In this document: positions 40,754-48,655 of the stretch, piece after piece
Layout: every line of letters begins with the position of its first letter
How positions within the stretch are numbered: position 1 is the stretch's first letter
Assembly: GCA_035538795.1 (NCBI GenBank)
Contig: DATLJS010000060.1
Location: 94,272 to 158,271, forward strand
Direction: 5' to 3'
Length of the DNA: 64,000 bases
Origin: JAJZGK01 sp035538795
Lineage (GTDB): Bacteria > Pseudomonadota > Alphaproteobacteria > Rhodospirillales > Magnetospirillaceae
Position numbers and translations under genes: made by a program
The notes under the pieces: model-generated
The model's input: only the letters and a program-made list of their open reading frames with translations
The model's database searches: none
What the model was told of the DNA's origin: nothing

Positions 40754-41626
40754 TTAGTCCGCCGCCACACGCGCCCGGAAGCGGTAGGGATGGGCCGGAT
40801 AGACGCCCAGAATGCGGACCTCACGCGAGAAAAACTCTAATTCCTCCAGAGCAAGGCGCAGGCTGACGTCGTCGGGATGGCCTTCGACGTCGGCATAAAA
40901 CTGGGTGGCGGCGAAGGTTCCGCCGACCTGATAGCTTTCCAGCTTGGTCATGTTGACGCCGTTGGTGGCGAAACCGCCCATGGCCTTATAAAGGGCAGCA
41001 GGCACGTTGCGCACGCGGAAGATGAAGGTGGTGACGCAGGGGCCGGTCTTGGGCTCGGGTTGCTTCGGTTCGCGGGCCATCACCAGGAAGCGGGTGGTGT
41101 TGTGCTCGGCGTCCTCGATGTTGGCGGCCAGGGATTGCAGGCCGTAGATTTCGCCGGCCAGTTCCGAAGCGATGGCGGCCAGCGACTTGTCGCCCTTGGC
41201 CGCAACCTCGGCGGCGGAACCGGCGGTGTCGGCGGCGACCACCGGCTTCAGGCCGTGTTGGTTCAGGAACACTCGGCACTGCCCCAGCGCGTGGACATGG
41301 CTTTTGACGATCTTGATGTCGCCGATGGCAGCGCCCGGCAGGGCCAGCAGGTGATGATTCACCGGCTGAAAATGCTCGCCGATGATGTGCAGCTTCGATC
41401 CCGGCATCAGATGGTGGATGTCGGCGACGCGCCCGGCGATGGAGTTTTCGATAGGAATCAGGGCCAGACGGGCGCGGCCTTCGTTGACGGCGGCGAAAGC
41501 GTCCTCAAACGCCGGACAAGGCATCGGCTCCATGTCGGGAAAAGCGGCCTTGCAGGCCAGATGGCCATAGGCGCCGGGTTCGCCCTGAAAGGCGATGCGG
41601 TTGGCGGGAGACGAAGCTTCGGACAT
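40754..41626 (-). CDS. pheA: Prephenate dehydratase
   Basis: A 290-residue monofunctional enzyme converting prephenate to phenylpyruvate in phenylalanine synthesis. The catalytic domain (about 8-185) starts IAFQGEPGAYGHLACKAAFP and includes ALIPIENSIAGRVADIHHLM and the conserved Thr-containing TTRFLVMARE. The C-terminal ACT domain (about 195-290; TTFIFRVRNVPAALYKAMGG, ATNGVNMTKLESYQVGG) has the Gly-Ala-Leu and Glu-Ser-Arg type sites for phenylalanine feedback. No chorismate mutase is fused. kdsB lies upstream, 21 bases away, same strand, as in related genomes. Confidence 0.95.
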   Translation of the reverse strand: MSEASSPANRIAFQGEPGAYGHLACKAAFPDMEPMPCPAFEDAFAAVNEGRARLALIPIENSIAGRVADIHHLMPGSKLHIIGEHFQPVNHHLLALPGAAIGDIKIVKSHVHALGQCRVFLNQHGLKPVVAADTAGSAAEVAAKGDKSLAAIASELAGEIYGLQSLAANIEDAEHNTTRFLVMAREPKQPEPKTGPCVTTFIFRVRNVPAALYKAMGGFATNGVNMTKLESYQVGGTFAATQFYADVEGHPDDVSLRLALEELEFFSREVRILGVYPAHPYRFRARVAAD

Positions 41627-41647
41627 TCTGTTGCTCTGATCTTTTGC

Positions 41648-42394
41648 TTAATGAAGGCGGCTGAGAATCTGGCGGGCCTTTTCCAGATCGGCCTGGGTGT
41701 CGACGCCCAAAGGCACGGTTTCCACCAGCACGGCGTCGATGCGCATGCCGTTTTCCAGGGCCCGCAGCTGCTCCAGTTTTTCGCGCTGCTCCAGCACGCC
41801 CTGAGGCAGCGTGACGAAGCGTTCCAGGGAAGCGCGGCGGTAACCGTAAAGACCGATATGGTGATACAGCGGGCCGTCGCCGGTGGGCACGGCGGCGCGG
41901 CTGAAATAGACGGCGCGGCCCACCCGCTGGCCCTCGGCCAGGGAGACCACGGCCTTGACCACATTGGGATTGTGTCGCTCGGAATCGTCGGTAATTTCCA
42001 CCACCAGGGTCGAGATGTCGACGTCCGGGTTTTCCAGCGGCGTGAAGACGTTGCGGATGATCGCCGGAGCAATGGCCGGCAGATCGCCCTGAACGTTGAT
42101 GACCGCGTCGAAATTATGCTCGGGGTCGAACAGTTCCAAGGCCTCGAACACCCGGTCCGAGCCCGAAGGATGGTCGGGCTTGGTCAGCACGGCGTTGCCG
42201 CCGGCCTTGATCACGGCGTCGGCGATGATCTGTTCGCCGCAGGCGACCACCACCGGACCGATGGCGGCGGCGACGGCGCGGCGCCAGACGTGAACGATCA
42301 TCGGTTCGCCATGAATGTCGGCCAGCGGTTTGTTGGGCAGACGGGTGGCGGCCAGACGGGCGGGGATGACAATGACGGGATTCAAGGTCGGCAT
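41648..42394 (-). CDS. kdsB: 3-deoxy-manno-octulosonate cytidylyltransferase
   Basis: A 248-residue enzyme that makes CMP-Kdo for the lipopolysaccharide inner core. The nucleotide-binding start is VIVIPARLAATRLPNKPLAD, followed by GEPMIVHVWRRA, and further hallmarks are THPSGSDR-like KPDHPSGSDRVFEA, NVQGDLPAI, YFSRAAVPTGDGPLYHHIGL and YGYRRASLERFV. The ATG at 42394 gives the family start MPTLNPVIVIPAR; the upstream 37 in-frame residues do not fit. It forms an operon with pheA. Confidence 0.95.
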   Translation of the reverse strand: MPTLNPVIVIPARLAATRLPNKPLADIHGEPMIVHVWRRAVAAAIGPVVVACGEQIIADAVIKAGGNAVLTKPDHPSGSDRVFEALELFDPEHNFDAVINVQGDLPAIAPAIIRNVFTPLENPDVDISTLVVEITDDSERHNPNVVKAVVSLAEGQRVGRAVYFSRAAVPTGDGPLYHHIGLYGYRRASLERFVTLPQGVLEQREKLEQLRALENGMRIDAVLVETVPLGVDTQADLEKARQILSRLH

Positions 42395-42572
42395 GACGGC
42401 AATCGGCCAGAAAGTTTCAGCGCGCGTACCATATAACGGCTCAGGCACGGTTGGAACCCCGCAGGCGGGAAAATCGCGCCCCATTATTTTTATGGAGCCA
42501 TGCAATAAATCGTCACCACCGTTCGTCTGAGAAGGCAGATACGCAATTCAGCCACTCACGAGGACATTGATC

Positions 42573-43001
42573 ATGGGTCTGTTCAAACATTGCCGCCACG
42601 GGCACGGAGCCTGCGAGCCCACCACCCGCTGCGGCCGCATTCTGCATTTCGGCGGCCATATCCTGCTGGGAATCGTGGTGGTCGCCGTCGTGGCGGTGGT
42701 GTTCGGCTGGGTGGTGATGACCGCCTGGAACGCCGTCGTTCCCGCCGTCTTCAATCTGCCGCTGATCACTTTCTGGCAGGCGGTCGGCCTAATGATTCTG
42801 GGCCGGGTGCTGTTCGGTCGCTTCCATCATCGCCATCGCGGCCACGGCAAATGCCGTGTCGGCCGTCATTTCCGCCGCCCGGAAGCCGACGCCCCGCCCG
42901 AAGGCGGCGCCTTCGCCCAATGGTGGTGGGAAGAGGGGGAAACCGCCTTCCGCGCCTTCCAGGCCCGCAAGGCCTCGTCCGAGCGCCCGACCGCAGAATG
43001 A
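42573..43001 (+). CDS. Small membrane protein with His/Cys-rich ends
   Basis: A 142-residue inner membrane protein. The N terminus has five His/Cys residues close together (KHCRHGHGACEPTTRCG), then two hydrophobic helices (HILLGIVVVAVVAVVFGWVV and NLPLITFWQAVGLMILGRVL), a His-rich loop (RFHHRHRGHGKCRVGRHF), and a charged C-terminal tail with three Trp. The clustered His/Cys on the cytoplasmic side could bind a metal. Its stop overlaps the start of an ECF sigma gene (ATGA), so the two are co-translated; a role as anti-sigma factor or sensor is plausible but the known anti-sigma HxxxCxxC pattern is not clear. GAGGA precedes the ATG. Confidence 0.7.
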   Translation: MGLFKHCRHGHGACEPTTRCGRILHFGGHILLGIVVVAVVAVVFGWVVMTAWNAVVPAVFNLPLITFWQAVGLMILGRVLFGRFHHRHRGHGKCRVGRHFRRPEADAPPEGGAFAQWWWEEGETAFRAFQARKASSERPTAE

Positions 43002-43501
43002 GCGAGCCGCTCCGGCCGACCGACCGCGACCGATTGACCGAAGCCCTGAAGGCGGATCAGGGCAGGCTGGTGGGCTTTGCCCGCCGCCGCCTGCCCGACG
43101 ATCTTGCCGATCAGGACGCCGAGGACGTGCTGTCGGACGTGGTCTTGCGGCTTCTGGAGCGGGCCGACCTGCTGGCCGAGGTGGAAAACGTCACCGCCTA
43201 TCTGTTTACGGCGCTGGCCAACCGCATCGCCGATCTGTTCCGGAAAAAACGCGAACAGCCCTTGCCCGAGAACGCTCCCGAACCACCTGTTCCGGAGGAC
43301 GCCGAGGAACAGTTGGGACTGAGCCAGGCATTGTCCTTGTTGGGAACCGCCGAACGGGCGGTCTGGATGGCGGTGGAAATGGAGGGTTTCAGTTTCCGCG
43401 AATTGGCGGAACGCTGGGACGAACCCATCGGTACCCTGCTGTCGCGCAAGGCCCGGGCCACCAAAACCTTGCGCAGATTGCTGGCCGAACCCGCCGATTG
43501 A
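42998..43501 (+). CDS. ECF-type RNA polymerase sigma factor
   Basis: A 167-residue extracytoplasmic-function sigma factor. Region 2 is around 15-85 (LVGFARRRLPDDLADQDAED, VTAYLFTALANRIADLFRKK), and region 4 around 105-160 (LSLLGTAERAVWMAVEMEGF, FRELAERWDEPIGTLLSRKA) has the helix-turn-helix for the -35. There is no region 1 or 3, as expected. It overlaps the upstream His-rich membrane protein, its most likely partner, and a second small membrane protein follows after 10 bases. I see no classical zinc anti-sigma next to it, so the regulation may be new. The earlier open frame from 42590 is a shadow. Confidence 0.88.
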   Translation: MSEPLRPTDRDRLTEALKADQGRLVGFARRRLPDDLADQDAEDVLSDVVLRLLERADLLAEVENVTAYLFTALANRIADLFRKKREQPLPENAPEPPVPEDAEEQLGLSQALSLLGTAERAVWMAVEMEGFSFRELAERWDEPIGTLLSRKARATKTLRRLLAEPAD

Positions 43502-43511
43502 GGAGAACGCA

Positions 43512-43862
43512 ATGAAAGCCGCAACCGTCGCCCTTTATGCCGCTCGCCTGGGCGGGTTGGCCGCCTTGGTGCTGGGCTTGGCCTTCCGGCTGGGCCAGCC
43601 TGTGCCGATCCACGCCCATATGGCGGCGGGCGCCCTGACCATCTTCGGCTTATGGACCCTGGCCGTCCTGCGCATCCGCCGCCCGGGCGCCTGGCTGGCC
43701 CTCGCCGTCGGCTTGCTGATCCCGCCGCTGGGCCTGATCCAGATGCATGAAAGTCTGGCCGCCTTCAACGCCGTCACCGAATGGCTGCATCCGGGCCTGG
43801 CCGTCGTGGCCCTGGGGCTGGTCGAGGGGCTGGCGCGAAAGGCGACGGCGCAGACCGTCTGA
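43512..43862 (+). CDS. Small membrane protein after the ECF sigma gene
   Basis: A 116-residue inner membrane protein with four likely helices (LGGLAALVLGLAFRLGQ, HMAAGALTIFGLWTLAVLR, WLALAVGLLIPPLGLIQM and LHPGLAVVALGLVEGLA). GGAG lies just before the ATG. It is 10 bases downstream of the sigma gene and likely in the same operon. No family recognised; the three-gene set (His-rich membrane protein, sigma factor, this protein) looks like one stress-response unit. Confidence 0.72.
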   Translation: MKAATVALYAARLGGLAALVLGLAFRLGQPVPIHAHMAAGALTIFGLWTLAVLRIRRPGAWLALAVGLLIPPLGLIQMHESLAAFNAVTEWLHPGLAVVALGLVEGLARKATAQTV

Positions 43863-43937
43863 CCGATCGCCTCTGGAAATCCTGTTTGTGCCGGTGCACA
43901 CTCGGCTCGGTTCAACAGGACGGACGATGCCGCGATC

Positions 43938-44711
43938 ATGACCAGCGTTCCCCAGACTTTCATCGACCTTGCCCAGGAACTGGCGGACGCCGCCGGTTCG
44001 GTCATCCGGGGCTATTACCGCACGCCGGTGACGGTGTTCGACAAGGCCGACGAAAGCCCGGTGACGGTGGCCGACCGCGAGGCGGAAGCGGCCATGCGCC
44101 GCATCATCAACGCCAAGGCCCCCGACCACGGCATCTATGGCGAGGAATGGGGCGTCGAAAATCCCGACGCCGAATGGGTATGGGTGCTGGACCCGGTGGA
44201 CGGCACCAAGGCCTTCATCTCCGGTCAGCCGTCCTTCGGCACTCTGATCGCCCTGTTGCACAACGGCGTGCCGGTGCTGGGGGTCATCGACCAGTGCATT
44301 TCTCATGAGCGCTGGCTGGGCGTGGCCGGGCAAACCACCACCTTGAACGGCCAAGACATCAAAGTCCGCGCCTGCCCCGACCTGAAGCTGGCGACCCTGT
44401 TCGCCACCGCGCCCGAAATGTTCAAGGGCGGCGACGCCGTCGCCTGGGAACGCTTGCGGGCCCAGGTCAAGCTGCCCCGCTACGGCACCGACTGCTACGC
44501 CTACGGCCTGCTGGCCTGTGGCTTCGTCGATCTGGTGGTCGAAGCCTCGCTTCAGCCTTACGACTATTCCGCCCTGGTTCCCATCATCGAAGGAGCGGGC
44601 GGCGTCATGACCGACTGGCAAGGCAACCGTCTGGGACTGAAATCCGACGGCCGGGTGGTCGCCGCCGGCGACCGCGCTCTGCACGGCGCCGCCCTGAAGG
44701 TGCTGGCATGA
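43938..44711 (+). CDS. hisN: Inositol monophosphatase-family phosphatase, HisN-type
   Basis: A 257-residue magnesium phosphatase. The metal site is shown by GEEWGVE (about 71), the WVLDPVDGTKAFISGQPSFG loop (around 82-101), and the C-terminal acidic YDYSALVPIIEGAGG with MTDWQG. The DPVDGT motif, length and C-terminal segment suit histidinol-phosphatase of the HisN type, which completes histidine synthesis in many alphaproteobacteria; other small phosphoesters are possible. Its stop overlaps yejA (ATGA), so it is cotranslated with the peptide importer, a pairing without evident metabolic link. Confidence 0.85.
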   Translation: MTSVPQTFIDLAQELADAAGSVIRGYYRTPVTVFDKADESPVTVADREAEAAMRRIINAKAPDHGIYGEEWGVENPDAEWVWVLDPVDGTKAFISGQPSFGTLIALLHNGVPVLGVIDQCISHERWLGVAGQTTTLNGQDIKVRACPDLKLATLFATAPEMFKGGDAVAWERLRAQVKLPRYGTDCYAYGLLACGFVDLVVEASLQPYDYSALVPIIEGAGGVMTDWQGNRLGLKSDGRVVAAGDRALHGAALKVLA

Positions 44712-46510
44712 AGGCCCTGGCCGCCGGATTGGCCCTCGGCCTTTGCCTCGCCACCGCCGTTGCCGCCGCCCAGCCCGAAGGCGGCATCGCCATGCACGGC
44801 CAGCCGAAATACGCCAACGGCTTCGACCATTTCGACTACGTCAATCCCTCGGCTCCCAAGGGCGGCGAATTGCACGAAGCCTCGCTGGGCAACTTCGACA
44901 GCTTCAATCCCTTCATCGTCAAGGGACAGGCGGCTCCCATCGGCCAGACCTTCGAAACCCTGATGGTGGAATCCGCCGACGAACCCTTCAGCGAATACGG
45001 CCTGATCGCTGAAAGCGTCGAAGTCCCGCCCGAGCGCAACTGGGTGGTGTTCAACCTGCGCCCGCAGGCCCGCTTTCACGACAACAGCCCGATCACCGCC
45101 GACGACGTGCTGTTTTCCTTCGACATTCTGCGCACTAAGGGATCGCCCAATTACCGCGCCTATTATCAGAACGTGGTGAAGGCGGAAAAGCTGGCCGACC
45201 GCAAGGTGCGCTTCACCTTCGCCGCCGGCGACAACCGCGAACTGCCGCTGATCCTGGGGCAGTTGCCGGTGTTGTCGAAGAAATACTGGCAAGGCCGCAA
45301 GTTCGAGGAAACCACCATGGACCCGCCGCTGGGCAGCGGTCCCTACAAGGTCGAGAGCTTCGAAGCCGGCAAACGCCTGACCCTGGTCCGCGTCAAGGAC
45401 TATTGGGGCAAGGATCTGCCGGTCAACAAGGGGCTCTATAACTTCGACAAGATCCGCATCGACTTCTACCGCGATTCCACCGTGTCGCTGGAGGCATTCA
45501 AGGCCGGCGAATACGATTTCCGCCCGGAAAACGAATCGAAAAAATGGGCCACCGAATACAACTTCCCCGCCGTGGCCTCCGGTCAGGTGAAGGTGCGGAA
45601 GTTCGAGAACCAGCGCCCCACCGGCATGCAAGGCTTCGTCTTCAATCTGCGCCGCCCGCAGTTCCAGGACGACCGAGTGCGCCAGGCCCTGACCTATGCC
45701 TTCGATTTCGAATGGAGCAATAAGAACCTGTTCTATGGTCAGTACGACCGGACCAACAGCTTCTTTTCCAATTCCGACCTCGCCTCCGCCGGGCTGCCTT
45801 CGGCGGACGAACTGAAAATTCTCGAACCCCTGCGCGGCAAGATTCCCGATGCCGTCTTCACCCAGACCTATCAGGCGCCGGCCACCGACGGTTCCGACAC
45901 CGGCATTCGTCCGAACCTGCGCACCGCCACCCAGCTTCTGAAAGACGCCGGATGGGAAGTCAAGGACGGCAAGCTGGTCAAGGACGGCAAGCCTTTCAGC
46001 TTTGAAATCCTGCTGGACCAGCCGGTGTGGGAACGCATCGCCCTGCCTTTCGTTCAGAACCTGCAGCGCCTGGGCATCGCCGCCACCGTGCGCACGGTGG
46101 ATTCCGCCCAGTACATCAACCGGCTGAACAGCTTCGACTACGACATGATCGTGCATGTCTGGGGCGAATCCGAATCGCCCGGCAACGAGCAGAGGGAATT
46201 CTGGAGTTCGGCCACCGCCGACCAGCCGGGCAGCGCCAACATGGCCGGCATCAAGTCGGCGGCCGTCGACAACCTGATCGAAACCCTGGTGGCCGCCCCC
46301 GACCGCGAAGCCCTGGTGGCCCGCACCCGCGCCCTGGACCGGGTGCTGCTGCAAACCCACATCGTCATTCCCCACTGGCACATCGGCTACGACCGCGTCG
46401 CCTATTGGGACAAGTTCGGCATCCCCGACGTGGTGCCGCGCCGCGGCGTGGTATTCGACGCTTGGTGGATCGACCCGGCCAAGGCCGCCGCTTTGGCCAA
46501 GGGGAAATAA
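44708..46510 (+). CDS. yejA: Peptide ABC transporter, periplasmic binding protein YejA
   Basis: A 600-residue extracellular solute-binding protein of family 5. Signal peptide (about 1-21, AAGLALGLCLATAVAAAQPE), then the mature domain starting GGIAMHGQPKYANGFDHFDY with the family motif PKGGELHEASLGNFDSFNPF, and later DFRPENESKKWATEYNFPAV and GIRPNLRTATQLLKDAGWEV. In enterobacteria YejABEF takes up oligopeptides and microcin C. It overlaps hisN and is followed by yejB, yejE and yejF. Length and motifs fit the YejA type over DppA. Confidence 0.92.
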   Translation: MKALAAGLALGLCLATAVAAAQPEGGIAMHGQPKYANGFDHFDYVNPSAPKGGELHEASLGNFDSFNPFIVKGQAAPIGQTFETLMVESADEPFSEYGLIAESVEVPPERNWVVFNLRPQARFHDNSPITADDVLFSFDILRTKGSPNYRAYYQNVVKAEKLADRKVRFTFAAGDNRELPLILGQLPVLSKKYWQGRKFEETTMDPPLGSGPYKVESFEAGKRLTLVRVKDYWGKDLPVNKGLYNFDKIRIDFYRDSTVSLEAFKAGEYDFRPENESKKWATEYNFPAVASGQVKVRKFENQRPTGMQGFVFNLRRPQFQDDRVRQALTYAFDFEWSNKNLFYGQYDRTNSFFSNSDLASAGLPSADELKILEPLRGKIPDAVFTQTYQAPATDGSDTGIRPNLRTATQLLKDAGWEVKDGKLVKDGKPFSFEILLDQPVWERIALPFVQNLQRLGIAATVRTVDSAQYINRLNSFDYDMIVHVWGESESPGNEQREFWSSATADQPGSANMAGIKSAAVDNLIETLVAAPDREALVARTRALDRVLLQTHIVIPHWHIGYDRVAYWDKFGIPDVVPRRGVVFDAWWIDPAKAAALAKGK

Positions 46511-46517
46511 GCCGCCG

Positions 46518-47630
46518 ATGCTGGCCTATTGCCTTCGCCGTCTGGCCCTGATCCCCTTCACCCTGTTGGGGATCATGCTGATCAATTTCGCCGTCGCCCA
46601 GATGGCTCCCGGCGGTCCGGTCGAACAGATGCTGTCCAAGGCCCGGCAGGAAAGCGTGTCGGCCACCTCGCGCTTTTCCGGCGAAGGCGCCTCGGAAGTG
46701 GCGCAAAGTCAGCCCTCCGCCCAATCGGCTGGCGCATCCGGCGGGTCGGGGCTCTATCGCGGCGCCCGCGGCCTGGACCCCGCCTTCGTCGCCGAGATCC
46801 AAAAGCAGTTCGGCTTCGACAAGCCACCGCACGAACGCTTCCTGAAGATGCTGAAGGATTATCTGCGCTTCGATTTCGGCAACAGCTTCTTTCGCGATCA
46901 AAGCGTGGTGTCGCTGGTGGCGGAAAAGATGTCCGTCTCCATCTCGCTGGGGCTATGGAGCACGCTAATCATCTATATGGTCTCGATCCCGCTGGGCATT
47001 TCGAAGGCGGTGCGCGACGGCTCTCGCTTCGACGTCGCCACCAGTTGGATGATCATCGTCGGCAACGCCATCCCCAGCTTCCTGTTCGCCATTCTGCTGG
47101 TGGTGCTGTTCTGCGGCGGCAGCTTCTGGTCGGTCTTTCCCTTGCGCGGGCTGGTCAGCCCCGATTGGCAAAGCTTTTCCTGGCCGCACCGCATCGCCGA
47201 TTATTTCTGGCATCTGGCCCTGCCGCTGACCGCCGTGGTCATCGGCGGCTTCGCCAGCCTGACCATGCTGACCAAGAACTGCTTCCTGGACGAAATCCAC
47301 AAACAGTACGTCGTCACGGCAAGGGCCAAGGGTCTGAGCGAAGGCCGGGTGCTGTACGGCCACATCTTCCGCAACGCCATGCTGCTGGTGATCGCCGGCA
47401 TTCCCTCGGTTCTGGTCAGCATCCTGTTCACCGGCCAGATGCTGATCGAAATCATCTTCTCGCTGGACGGACTGGGACAGCTGGGTTTCGAGGCGGTGGT
47501 CAACCGCGATTATCCGGTGATGTTCGGCACCCTTTACGTCTTCAGCCTGTTGGGCCTAGTGCTGAACCTGATCAGCGATCTGACCTATCATCTGGTCGAT
47601 CCGCGCATCGATTTCGAGGCGAGGAGCTAA
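46518..47630 (+). CDS. yejB: Peptide ABC transporter permease YejB
   Basis: A 370-residue inner membrane permease. The N-terminal helix (RLALIPFTLLGIMLINFAVA) is followed by a periplasmic insert rich in Ser/Ala (about 35-100) that is long for this family, then five more helices and the EAA loop (YVVTARAKGLSEGRVLYGHI) that contacts the ATPase. C-terminal LEFEARS-type end. It starts 7 bases after yejA and stops 5 bases before yejE. Confidence 0.93.
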   Translation: MLAYCLRRLALIPFTLLGIMLINFAVAQMAPGGPVEQMLSKARQESVSATSRFSGEGASEVAQSQPSAQSAGASGGSGLYRGARGLDPAFVAEIQKQFGFDKPPHERFLKMLKDYLRFDFGNSFFRDQSVVSLVAEKMSVSISLGLWSTLIIYMVSIPLGISKAVRDGSRFDVATSWMIIVGNAIPSFLFAILLVVLFCGGSFWSVFPLRGLVSPDWQSFSWPHRIADYFWHLALPLTAVVIGGFASLTMLTKNCFLDEIHKQYVVTARAKGLSEGRVLYGHIFRNAMLLVIAGIPSVLVSILFTGQMLIEIIFSLDGLGQLGFEAVVNRDYPVMFGTLYVFSLLGLVLNLISDLTYHLVDPRIDFEARS

Positions 47631-47635
47631 AGGCC

Positions 47636-48655
47636 ATGACGCCGCTCACCCGCCGCCGCCTCGACGCTTTTCGGGCCAACCGCCGGGGCTATTGGTCCCT
47701 GTGGATTTTCCTGGCGCTGTTCACCTTAAGCCTGTTCGCCGAATTGTGGGCCAACGACAAGCCGCTGCTGGTAATGTTCGACGGCAAGGCGCATTTCCCA
47801 GTCTTCGTCGATTACGCCGAAACCGAATTCGGCGGCGACTTCGCCACCAACGCCGATTACCGCGACCCCTATCTGGCGCAAAAGATCGCCGAGCACGGCT
47901 GGGCCGTCTGGCCGCCCATCCGCTACAGCTTCGACACCATCAATTTCAACACGCCGTCGCCCGCCCCTTCGCCGCCCACGACCGAAAACATCCTGGGCAC
48001 CGACGACCAGGGCCGCGACGTCGCCGCCCGGCTGATCTACGGCCTGCGCCTGTCCGTGCTGTTCGGCCTGCTGCTGACGGTTTTCAGCTCCGTCATCGGC
48101 ATCGCCGCCGGCGCCGTGCAGGGCTATTTCGGCGGCAAGGTCGACCTGTTCTTCCAGCGGTTCCTGGAAATCTGGGGCGGCCTGCCGGAGCTTTACATCC
48201 TGATCATCGTCGCCGGCATCATCGCCCCCAGCTTCTGGACGCTGCTGGCCATCCTGCTGCTGTTTTCCTGGACCGGGCTGGTGGGGCTGGTGCGCGCCGA
48301 ATTCCTGCGCGCCCGCAATTTCGACTATGTCCGCGCCGCCCGCGCCCTAGGCATGTCGGACAGCCGCATCATGTGGCGGCACATGCTGCCCAACGCCATG
48401 GTGGCGACCATGACCTACATGCCCTTCATCGCCAGCGGCGCCATGGTGTCGCTGACGTCGCTGGATTATCTGGGCCTGGGCCTGCCGCCCGGCTCGGCCT
48501 CGCTGGGCGACCTTCTGCGCCAGGGCAAGGAGAACATCCATGCTCCCTGGCTGGGCATCACCGGCTTCGTCGTGCTGTCCATGACCCTGACCCTGCTGGT
48601 GTTCATCGGCGAAGCCGTGCGCGACGCCTTCGACCCCCGAAAGACGAACCAATGA
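47636..48655 (+). CDS. yejE: Peptide ABC transporter permease YejE
   Basis: A 339-residue second permease subunit. The cytoplasmic N terminus RRRLDAFRANRRGYWSLWIF, a periplasmic segment after the first helix (VFVDYAETEFGGDFATNADY), and the membrane core with DDQGRDVAARLIYGLRLSVL and the EAA loop RAARALGMSDSRIMWRHMLP are all YejE-like. Its stop overlaps yejF (ATGA). The longer open frame starting at 46529 is out-of-frame coding of yejB. Confidence 0.93.
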   Translation: MTPLTRRRLDAFRANRRGYWSLWIFLALFTLSLFAELWANDKPLLVMFDGKAHFPVFVDYAETEFGGDFATNADYRDPYLAQKIAEHGWAVWPPIRYSFDTINFNTPSPAPSPPTTENILGTDDQGRDVAARLIYGLRLSVLFGLLLTVFSSVIGIAAGAVQGYFGGKVDLFFQRFLEIWGGLPELYILIIVAGIIAPSFWTLLAILLLFSWTGLVGLVRAEFLRARNFDYVRAARALGMSDSRIMWRHMLPNAMVATMTYMPFIASGAMVSLTSLDYLGLGLPPGSASLGDLLRQGKENIHAPWLGITGFVVLSMTLTLLVFIGEAVRDAFDPRKTNQ

